Below are positions 23,872 through 64,000 of a stretch of DNA of 64,000 nucleotides, piece after piece. Source of the DNA: Salvelinus alpinus (taxonomy: Eukaryota; Chordata; Actinopteri; Salmoniformes; Salmonidae). Position 1 is the first letter of the stretch, and every line of letters starts with the position of its first letter. The notes below the pieces were generated by a model that saw only the letters and a list, made by a program, of their open reading frames with translations, was not told where the DNA came from and did no database searches. The stretch is from NCBI RefSeq assembly GCF_045679555.1, contig NC_092091.1:17478072-17542071 (forward strand), read 5' to 3'. The translations under genes and the position numbers were made by a program.

Positions 23872-24165
23872 AGAATGCAAAATGACCCGCCTAGTTCTCT
23901 GCTCTCTCTGTCACTCAGAGCAAAACGACCCGCCTAGTGCTCTGCTCTCTGTGTCACTCAGTGCAAAATGACCTGCCTAGTGCTCTGCTCTCTGTGTCAC
24001 TCAGTGCAAAATGACCCGCCTAGTGCTCTGCTCTCTCTGTCACTCAGAGCAAAACGACCCGCCTAGTGCTCTGCTCTCTGTGTCACTCAGTGCAAAATGA
24101 CCCACCTAGTTCTCTGCTCTCTGCTCTCACTCAGTGCTCTGCTCTCTGTGTCACTCAGAGCAAAA
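23872..24165. repeat. Minisatellite of about 43 bp, about 6-7 units
   Basis: The unit contains GCAAAATGACCCGCCTAGTG followed by CTCTGCTCTCTGTGTCACTCA. The last units are shortened and rearranged. Confidence 0.85.
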
Positions 24166-25029
24166 TGGACTAGAAAACCCACAAAGTAGGGTGAATGATG
24201 ACATAGTACACTTTTGGTTATTCAACTAAAGGCCTGCACAGACTGTACGATTTTAGCCGTCTTATGCCACGATTTTGCAGTTTCAGGAAAAATGGCCACA
24301 TTGTTGTAAACGATTGTCGGATGTCTTGGTTCGTTCAGTGTGACAGGATCTAGGTCTGCCGATTAAGTACCACTACATGCGGTCGTAGGCTCTGACAAAG
24401 GCTCTGACAAAGTTCTGGTAGTGTCAGACATTTGGAGCCTTTATCGTGTAATGTGGCTGGTGTTATGAGCCGATCCCGTTGACTGACCAATTTGAACAAT
24501 ATGATTATTGTGAATAGTCAGATTAATATAATAGTAGGCGTGTCAAACATATGGTCCAATCCGGCCTGCGGGTGGTTTGAGTAAAAAAATAAAAATTGAT
24601 GGTGAGGAAATATAACAAATTTTCAGTTTGGCCCTATGGACCTTGTTGAAGACCAAATGGACCCGCCGGGGCAAAATGAGTTCAACACCCCATGCTCATG
24701 CTTTGCAAGAAGAACGATTTACCTAATACTCTTGTCTACATGACACATCTGAAATGAGGTTACCTGATGGGAATTTGATAAATGCACAAAATCGCCAATA
24801 AAAATAAACATTCCACCACAGCGATTATGTTATTTTTGGGAAGCCTATTTGATTCTAAATTCGGACATATAAAGATTGTACGTGAAAACTTTTTCTAAGA
24901 TGCATACTTTCAGCTTTTCCGAACTCACTTCATTCGTACATAAGCATAGAAGGAGGCTTGTGCTGCTGGTGCTAGCACAGATCAAATACACATCTGCACC
25001 TCTGCAGTTTGACTATGTTGGCTGATGTA
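24166..25029. other. Intergenic DNA with a probable dispersed repeat
   Basis: The segment at about 24535-24700 (GCGTGTCAAACATATGGTCC at one end, ATGAGTTCAACACCCC at the other) resembles a common fish short repeat. The remainder is unassigned. Confidence 0.35.
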
Positions 25030-26962
25030 CGGTGCCTTCAGAAAATCGATTACATTTAGGTTTTGTGTCACTGATCAACACACAATACCCCACAATGTCA
25101 TAGTGGAATTTTGTTTGTAAAAAAATATATATATATTCATAAAAAATGTCAAGCTGCAATGTCTTGAGTTGATAAGTATTCAACCCCTTTGTTATGTTAT
25201 AAGTTCAAGAGTAAAGTGTGCTTGACAAATCGCATAATAAGTTGCATTTGTCACGCCCTGATCTGTTTCACCTGTCCTTGTGATTGTCTCCACCCCCTCC
25301 AGGTGTTGTTTATTTTCCCCAGTGTATTTATCCCTGTGTTTCCTGTCTCTCTGTGCCAATTTGTCTTATATGTTTCCAAGTCAACCAGCGGTTTTCCCGT
25401 TCTCCTGCTTTTTGTATTCTCCTTTTCTAGTCCTCCTGGTTTGACCCTTTCCTGTTTCTGGACTTTGTACCCGCCTGCCTGACCATTCTGCCTGCCTTGA
25501 CCACAAGCCTTTCTGCACTCTGTACCTCCTGGACTCTGATCTGGTTTTGACCTTTTTGCCTGTCCACGACCATTCTCTTGTCTACCCCTTTAGATTAATA
25601 AACATTGTAAGACTCCAACCATCTGCCTCCCGTGTCTGCATTTGGGTCTTGCCTTGTGCCGTGATAGCATTGACTCATTCCGTATTCAATTATAGTGGTT
25701 AACATGATTTTTATTTATTTTATTTATGACTACCTCATCTGTTTTATCATGGTTTGAACTATGCTTAATTCCAGTCCGTATAATAAAATAGAGTACAGTA
25801 ATACAGTTCACATTCAAAAAGATTAGCCTACTGGAGCTAGTTTCATTTATTTACCCAAGAGAGCATAGGCTATAGCTAGCTACATCTACGGGCTTTTCAA
25901 TCCAGACACATTTATATGCTTTATAATGCGTTTGAATACTGGTTCACCCAGGAGAAAAGTGATTTATTCTTGGGATGAAACATTTGTAAAATCCCGGGAA
26001 AATACTAAACCCTAATACAGGCGTCATTCCTAAGTCAGTTGCTGGAGAGGAAGGAAACCACCATGAGGTGATTTCACCATGAGGCCAATGGTGATTTTAA
26101 AATAGTTACAGTGTAATGGTGGTGATATGAGAACTGAGGCTGGATCAACAACATTGTAGTTACTCCACAATACTAACCTAAATGACAGAGTGACAAGAAG
26201 GAAGCATGTAAGGAATAAAAATATCCAAAAGCATGCATCCTGTTTGCAACAAGGCACTTAAGTAATACTGAAAAGAATTTGGCAAAGAAATTAACTTTTT
26301 GTCCTGAATACAAAGCATTATGTTTGGGGCAAATCCAACACAATACATCACTGAGTACCACTCTTCATATTTCCAAGCATGGTGGTGGCTGCATCATGTT
26401 ATGGGTATGCTTGTCATCGGCAATGAATAGCGAGATTTTTAGGATAAAAATAAACAGAATACAGCTATAAGCACAGGCAACAGACACTGGAAGACAAATT
26501 CACCTTTCAGCAGGACAATAACCTAAAACCCATGCTTACCAAGATGACATTGAATGTTCCTAAGTGGCCTAGTTAAAGTTTTGACTTAAATCGGCTTGAA
26601 AGTCTATGGCAATACATGAAAATGGCTGTCTAGCAATGATCAACAATCAACTTGACAGAGCTTGAAGAATTGTTTAAAGAATAATGGCCAAATATTGCAC
26701 AATCCAGGTGTGCAAAGCTTTTAGAGACTTACCCAAAAAGACTCACAGCTGTAATCACCGCCAAATGTGCTTCTACAAAGTATTGACTAAGGAGTGTGAA
26801 TACTTATGCAAATTAGATATTTTTTTTAAACATGTTTTCACTTTGTCATTATGGGGTATTGTTTGTAGATAGGTGAGACAAAAAAATACATTTTGAATTC
26901 AGGCTGTAACACAACAAAATGTGGAATAAGTCAAGGGGTATGAATACTTTCTGAAGACACTC
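25030..26962 (+). mobile_element. Degenerate Tc1-like transposon interrupted by a solo LTR
   Basis: The left end GGTGCCTTCAGAAAATCGAT and the right end ATGAATACTTTCTGAAGACA are diverged Tc1 termini with flanking TA. Plus-strand transposase remnants include HGGGCIMLWVCLSS at about 26375-26420. Without the inserted LTR and its target duplication the element is about 1.5 kb, the usual length. Many stops; inactive. Confidence 0.75.
25249..25666. mobile_element. Solo LTR nested inside the Tc1 copy
   Basis: Starts TGTCACGCCCTG and ends CCGTGATA, giving near-perfect short inverted ends (TGTCACG / CGTGATA). It is flanked by an exact 5-bp duplication, GCATT at 25244-25248 and 25667-25671. An AATAAA at about 25605 fits the LTR's polyadenylation signal. 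No gag, pol or primer-binding region is present, so this is a solo LTR left by recombination between the two ends. The retrotransposon family is not identified; a Gypsy-type origin is a guess. Confidence 0.8.
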
Positions 26963-27120
26963 TAGCTAACCTCACAAGCCAATTGCAGACTTCAATTACA
27001 AAACTGAAGCAAAGCATACAATCTGGCCAGGTTGATATCAATATTTGAATTTGTTAACAGCGCCCAGTGCGTCATGCAATAATTGTAAAAGATTGAATCA
27101 GATGTACAGTGTCGGAAGGC

Positions 27121-27352
27121 CTTAAAGGTAGACTCAGCTAAATGACGGTGCTGCCACAAGCAGAAACGCGGATATTGAGTTGAGCGAGATGCAAGACTTA
27201 GCTCTCACACAGTATCTGCGCATGTACACAGGTTCCCTTCACGCACCAAAACAGCGGAGAAGTTGAGCCTCACTCTCTTAGTTATTGCGGAAATTGACCC
27301 AGTATGCTGTTTACTTTCTGCATCTATGTCTTATTGCTGAGTCTACCTTTAA
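27121..27352. repeat. MITE-like element with 17-bp terminal repeats
   Basis: TTAAAGGTAGACTCAGC at the left is exactly complemented by GCTGAGTCTACCTTTAA at the right. The internal 200 bp is non-coding. It lies about 800 bp upstream of the trim24-like start codon. Confidence 0.8.
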
Positions 27353-28150
27353 AATAAAATTACAGTATGGAATAAACTTTTGCAGTTGAGGGTGATTCGC
27401 TCAATATTATTATATTTTCATTTAGTGTGCAATGTCCCAGGGACATCATACATGTACATAGCCTTCTCCTATGACCAATATAAAAACAAAAGACCCTCCC
27501 ACATATGAACGGTCTCCATTGTCTTCCCTCAGATGGCGTCATTCTAACGCGACACGTCGTCAGTGCAGACGGCCGTTGCGCTATCAGACGCGAGACAATG
27601 GTTTAGAAATTCTGTGATGGAGCTGTCCCTAAATTTAATTCAATTTATTGGAACAAGCGCGCGCTTGAAAGGAGCACACATTTCCCTCCTATCACAGTGC
27701 TTTACTGCACCTGACCCCACCCATCTCAGATACCGCAGCTTGCGCGCCGAGGAGCAGTCTGGGAGAAATATACAAGCAGCATCTGGATTTGATTTAATTC
27801 ATACGCGCTGTTGTGCAGTACTGTAGCCTGCAAACATTCATAGAAATTGCTTATATATTTGTTGTGTGTTTGCAAACGAGGGATTTAATTCAGTTATAAA
27901 TGCGTAGTGCTGCTGATGCTGAATATCTGAAAGCATTTGACAAAAACGATCTCATCTGCACGCGGATGTTGACCAAAGAGTGTTCCGGAGGCAACACAAC
28001 ACCGACGAGAACGAAGGATGTCTAGACTAGTTATATTCTTTTGAATTGACATTTTTGGGAATACCTGCATGTTTGGATAGCTCGCTGTCAGGTGACATAG
28101 ATAGACAGGGGTTCTTCTTTATTAGTTGTTTTAATAAAAGTGAAGCAGCG
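27353..28150 (+). promoter_or_regulatory. Probable promoter and 5'UTR region of the trim24-like gene
   Basis: CpG-containing stretches (for example AAGCGCGCGCTTG near 27655 and CTTGCGCGCCGAGG near 27740) contrast with the A/T-rich surroundings and lie just upstream of the first coding exon. I could not place a transcription start or a TATA box with confidence. No upstream coding exon is needed because the ATG at 28151 starts a plausible TIF1 N-terminus. Confidence 0.35.
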
Positions 28151-39242
<11,092 letters not shown>

Positions 39243-40165
39243 GCGTGCACATCGTCATCTCATCAACTTTTATCAGTCAATAACACTGCCAGTACTAGCC
39301 TTTACTAGTAATTAATCTTATTCTCTGAGAAAGTCTGACTTTCTTAATGTGCCAAAATACTCCATGTTCTGTGATCGAATCATTTTGCACAAAAGAACAG
39401 TGAAGCAGGGTACCAAAACCCTTTCCTCCTCCTACTATACCTGCTTAAGACTGGTTTACATTAATGCTGTACTAATATAGTGTTGCTATGACTAAAGACC
39501 CTGAGTATCAAATATGAAAACAGAAGGTGTTCGATTATCCAGCAGCCTGTGTGGATACGGTTCTTGTAAAATGGTTTGGGATCCTTCTGGGGAATAGGAA
39601 CTGTTACAAGGTTAATCCAGGTTAGTAAAGTGAAAACACGTCAAAGGTATCAAACCAGCCTGATAAAACATAAGATTATTTCAGTTGTTATTGCAAGACT
39701 GTATGAAGTGTAGGTTTCATGAACATGTCAGCTGTGCGAGGTCTAGTTGCTCAGGCCTACGGTAGCCTTGACTCTAGTTTACAGTGTGATGGCTGGTAGC
39801 ATGACACGAGGCCTACTTTATTAATCGCAACAATAGAACTTCATCTTTGTTCCCTCATTGTTTTGTCATTGAGCCATTCAATGTGTCATGTATTTATATT
39901 TTACATTGTTGTAGTGATTTTTATGCAGTGTATGTAAATATTTACGATGATCATTAACTTAAACCAGGCAAGTAAATATTCAACAAAATGCGTTTTGTTT
40001 CTCATGCAGTCCCAAATAACCTGTCGTTTGCCATGTTTTCTCATGACTTCATACCATCGCTACTTATGAAAACCAAACTATTTTATTCATAAAAAATACT
40101 TCTTGCATGCAAGTTTACTTGCAGCTGTTTACAGGGTAAAATAAACAATGTCCAATATCTTGCTT
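39243..40165 (+). other. trim24: Probable 3'UTR of the trim24-like gene
   Basis: A/T-rich, non-coding and colinear with the final exon. The best polyadenylation signal is AATAAA at 40140-40145, which would end the transcript near 40165. Other hexamers further down cannot be excluded. Confidence 0.5.
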
Positions 40166-42423
40166 TATGATTGTTATTGCTGTTTGGGGTCTGTGTGGTA
40201 TTCATTCAGCATTTACAGTAAGACATGTTTTATGGGGTGAGGAAATGTAATCTATTGGTGATATGTCTATCACAGTCGGAATAGTTTAATAATGGCATAA
40301 TAGCTAATCCTCTTTAAGTTTACTGTAGTAATTAATCATGAGATGGGGCCCCAAAGGGCAGGTCCAGATGACCTACAGTACATGTTAGTGGCCTGACGCT
40401 GGGTGACATGGAGAGTGTAAGACAAGTCTGGTTGTGGTTCAAAAGGACTTCAGTGCCCTCTAGAAGATTAGCACCATTTAAAAGTGACCTCGGCCACTCT
40501 AATTTCCTCTACCTAAGAGAGTTTGTCCTGAGCTGCTGTTTCTCATTAAAGGGTGAAAAGGAGAGGGGAGGGGAAAGTGGTGTGTGTGACCTCTGGTCCC
40601 TTGGCCCTCCCACCCCTACCGGAGGGCAGCTCCCGCTCAGCCCAGTCAAAGCTCCCAATGGTGGAACAAGCTTCCCCATAATGTCAGGACAGCGGAGTCC
40701 CTGCTCATCTTACGAAAACGTATGAAACCCTACCTGTTTGAATAGTATCTCAAATAAATCCCACTGATCTGGGTTTGAGTCTGGTCCTCATCACAAGGCA
40801 TCCTTTTGGGCCTTTCATGGCCATATCTTTCCAGTGGTCCTGTGATCCTACCCCCACCACCCCACACACATTAACCCAGAGAGGAGATAAGGAGATATAC
40901 CAGCAGTATAAGTGTTACCTTCTGGTTGATATCTAAAGAGGAATTGAGTTTGTGCTCTACTTTCCTGAGTGAAGTGAATGCAGTCTGTGGAAATGTGATA
41001 CTCTTATTGTGTAACAGTGCATCATAAACTTGCCTCTATATTTTGCCACTGCTGTCTAAGATACTTGTTTAGAACTAATTGTTTTACAAGATGACAGTAC
41101 TGGTGTACCCGCCCCCCCAAAAAGTTACCAGGATGCACTTAGTTGACACATCCAACTCTCCTCATTTCAGCAAGGGTACAGAGCATTTCGATAGTAACTA
41201 TCCTTAGCAGCACAGGGAGGTACATCCAGTAGAGTGCTAGTATTAGCCATGCATGGCCACCCGGAGATGTTCCTAGAGGGGCTGTGTGGTGTGGTGTGAT
41301 GTGTGTGAGGGGGAGGGGACACACACATGGCTCTGATTAGATGATTGTTTACTCTTGGCTCTCTCACCATGCATACCCAACGCCAGATGACTGATTGAAT
41401 TTGCAGAAAGACTTAGTTTGGTATAAAAGGTTTATAATGCCATCTATCAATTATTTACCTCCTTGCAAATTTTGGCACATGGCACATGTGTGTATGTTCG
41501 CGCGCACGCACGCACGCGCGTGTGAGTAGCTTTCAAAGGGATTGTGCCCTCTAACAGTTTGAGAAACCGAATGAGTGGTTAATGAAGTGCCCATGGCAAG
41601 CTGTCCACAGGCATGATGTGGAAAATGAAATAATTAGTCATTCAGAAAATGTGTGGTGAACACACTTCTAAAAAGCCTCTGCCGCAATTACATGTTATGA
41701 TTTTTAGCATGTAAACGAATCAACTAATCATTTAACGCATTTTCCCCCTTATAAGCTAATTGGCAATCCATGCATTGAGGTAACCACTTTTACGCAACAC
41801 CTGGCTGTTATAGAACAGTAGGCTAACACTGGCAGTTCAGATCGAGAGGAAATGGTCCATATACAGTATCTCTTCCACTTGGTGAAAAAGAAACCCCACG
41901 TCTGTGACAGTCTGAGAGGATGAAATAACATATGCTTCAATGAAATCAATCATTTTCCTGAGGAGCAATTTTGTCAACCTCTTGCAAAATATGGAATATG
42001 CATTAGATCAAAAAACATACAAAAAAATAAAACTACAAATTCTAAATATTTTATGTATTGCAGTCTGGAAATGGCCACAATATATTTTTAGATAACCACA
42101 GAATCACTACGGAGTGGAGTCCAGGTCTTCTGAAGTAATCAGTGTGATCATTCTGCCACAGACAGACGTCTGAATGAAAGTAAACGAGGTTGGAGGACAG
42201 TGTCAATCAATGTCGCCATTACGTGTCGTATTATTCAGTCAGAAGAAGAAAATTATATTTAGGGCTACTTTAAATCTGTCAGTAGGCCTAGCTAATGGAA
42301 GTCATTAAAACGACTTGAATTAAATGTAATTGTGTCATATAAGAACCTGGTAGTTAATAAGAGGAAGTGTAATAATGTAATGTCTAAATCAATACACTCA
42401 ATTTAGGGTTTCTGAACTTCTGA
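40166..42423. other. Intergenic DNA between the trim24-like gene and fbln1
   Basis: Contains a LINE tail fragment (40655-40765), a C-run near 41110 and alternating CG/CA text at about 41499-41520 (CGCGCGCACGCACGCACGCG, a possible Z-DNA former). No exon or RNA gene was recognised. Confidence 0.4.
40655..40765 (+). mobile_element. L2-type LINE ORF tail fragment
   Basis: Plus-strand text translates to QWWNKLPHNVRTAESLLI and KRMKPYLFE followed by a stop, the same end as the LINE at 29983-31443. Only the tail is preserved. Confidence 0.65.
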
Positions 42424-42701
42424 TATAAAAAAGTTTTACTCGTCACTTGCGATGGCCCCCGCCCGCCCCTCTGAGCGAGATAATTAGACGCTCGTTCCGA
42501 GACAGTCACGCTGCGATTCATTCAGCCACATCACCCACACGCATACTCCTGCCCAGCGTGAGCTCACAGTCTGTCTACCTTTCGCTTGAAAATCTGCGTG
42601 TCCATGAGAAACTGTGCTGTTGTTTCACACCTAAGGCAGAATATTACAGATCTGACTGTTGTACACTTTCTTTAGTTTAGCAAGAATCTCTCCTCCTTCC
42701 A
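42424..42701 (+). promoter_or_regulatory. fbln1: Candidate fbln1 promoter and 5'UTR
   Basis: TATAAAAAA at 42424-42432 is followed by a CpG-containing, C-rich stretch (GCCCCCGCCCGCCCC) and then the fbln1 start codon at 42702. A start about 30 bp downstream of the TATA-like box would give a 5'UTR of about 245 nt. A 12-codon upstream ORF begins at 42452 and would be inside the leader only if transcription starts earlier. Based on spacing and motif only. Confidence 0.35.
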
Positions 42702-62513
<19,812 letters not shown>

Positions 62514-64000
62514 GTGAGTGGAAAGAAAGAAGGAGCGAAGGGATGCAGCTAGCTAAGCCATACGTCATTTGACTTGGGTTGAGGTCTGAGTAACTCATCA
62601 AGTCACAAGGGCCAAATAACAATAGCAGGCAATCACTAGTCCCAAGGCCTCCCTGGATAGATGTTCAAACAAGCGGTTTTCTGACCTAATTTTGCATTGC
62701 GTTTTTTATAAATACAAACCAAATGCATGTGTGTGTCTCCATGTGAGAGCTGAGTGGGGAGAAGAAGAAGAAGAAAGAGAATCTTTGGTTTGAGAAGCAT
62801 GAAATTCTCCATCATAAGGATGCTCCCGTGACACAAGTACATCTGACAAACACTTCCAATGCCATTTGCACCCTGGTGGCAGCTGTGGCCCTTCATGTCT
62901 CCGTCCTCTAGGGAGCTGTCCTTTGGGTTGTCCTCGGAGACCAATGAAGGACGACTTTCTCTTCTTTCTCCACCAAACATTTGGCATCAGTTTGTCCCAC
63001 TTTTCTGCACCATTTCATTCACTTACGAACCGCCATGTTTTTTCCATTCCTTAAGCAACAAAGCCCTTCTTCTCCTCAACAGATTATTGTGGCTACGATG
63101 TACAGAGATGGCTTATATTTTTGCATATGAAGCAGTCTGGATGGGCATAATATATTTTCATGTGCGTATGTAAATTTATGTGACAAATATCAGTCCTTTT
63201 TAGGGTTCCAAAAGGAGGATTTATTACTGGTGTCTGTAATAATCTCTGGCACTCTGTGTTGCCTTATCACCTGCAAAATATATGAATGTCAGAGTCTAAG
63301 TGATGTGACCGCCGAACGCCGCCCGAACAAGGAGAGGCCCCAACTTCGGCGGAAATCGTGACAATGAAATTATTAAATAATATTATTTTAAAATAAAAAT
63401 ATATATAATGACAGAGCTGTAAAACATTATCCTACATTTACAAACCATCAATTTAGTGAAAACCATTGACGTTTGAGGGTTTCAGCATGAAATATCCTTT
63501 CTACACACTTATTTATTTCACCATGTCAATATGTATTTGTTGTCAATGTTTGTGTGTCAAACTGGTGGCAGTTGTGAACACAGTCAATAGTTGGAAGAGT
63601 TGCAGAGTTAATTGAAAATAATTATTGATTAGATGCTTTTTTCATTAATTAGGCTATTTATTCTTGAACCATATGGTCTATATATTAGAAACTCATGGAC
63701 AATATGGACACAGATAGAGCAAATGAATACTATATATGAATAACGTTTTTAAAAGTTATTCAAGTATAAATTACCAAAGTTACGATAGATTGACATAGAT
63801 TTTCTGTTAATGACCAAAAATCCTGAATATTCCAGAAACGTTGGTAAATTACCGGTAGCTGTGCAACGCTAGTCCTTATACAGACTTTGAGATAGCAATG
63901 ATACCCCACTTAACCCGGCAATCAAGGATCAGATCCAAGTCTGTTGCTGTAGAACAGAGAAGAGAGGAGCCTTGGTGGGTGTGACTGCATGTGGAGCCTC
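62514..64000 (+). other. fbln1: Start of the last fbln1 D-form intron
   Basis: No exon found. A GC-rich patch at 63309-63360 contains the inverted pair CCGCCGAA / TTCGGCGG and stands out from the A/T-rich surroundings; it may be a fragment of a mobile element. Confidence 0.4.

Overview
Organism and overall picture. This is vertebrate nuclear DNA, almost certainly from a salmonid fish (trout, salmon, charr or whitefish type). Small exons are separated by introns with canonical GT/AG borders. The non-coding DNA is packed with repeats I recognise as typical of salmonids: several Tc1/mariner families (one with Sleeping-Beauty-type ends), short palindromic MITE-like elements, tRNA-derived SINEs, an L2-type LINE, a solo LTR, minisatellites and long (TG)n, (CT)n and (GACA)n tracts. 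The species call is inference from repeat content; no species-diagnostic search was run. Layout. (1) 155-4848, minus strand: the N-terminal six coding exons of an SLC6 transporter of the GAT-2/GAT-3 (GABA) type; the rest lies beyond the left edge. (2) 4849-about 27500: about 23 kb of gene-free DNA between two divergently transcribed genes, holding five complete or relic Tc1-type elements, a palindromic Tc1 derivative, a solo LTR nested in a Tc1 copy, many MITEs and at least six minisatellites. (3) 28151-39242, plus strand: a complete 18-exon TIF1-family gene, closest by eye to TRIM24 (RING, two B-boxes, coiled coil, PHD, bromodomain). My splice model closes in one frame at 999 codons plus stop. 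Both histone-reader domains look altered. (4) 42702-62513, plus strand: fibulin-1 (fbln1) with signal peptide, three anaphylatoxin modules, nine EGF modules and two alternative C-terminal ends, C type (57091-57472, complete, 674-residue protein) and D type (60815/60818 onward); the last D exon is beyond the right edge. How the genes relate. They encode unrelated proteins: a membrane neurotransmitter carrier, a nuclear chromatin co-regulator and a secreted matrix protein. Nothing suggests a shared pathway; the order is ordinary chromosomal neighbourhood. Most interesting points. The fibulin-1 C/D splice choice is flanked on both sides by microsatellites, a (TACC)n just after the shared donor and a (TG)n just before the D acceptor, which is also a CAGCAG double acceptor. 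In the trim24-like gene a 45-bp unit carrying the exon 16 donor is repeated four times, the bromodomain lacks the usual YYKII core and the PHD finger has an extra leucine. A Tc1 derivative has become a long inverted repeat. I found no prokaryote-type system, CRISPR array or RNA gene.
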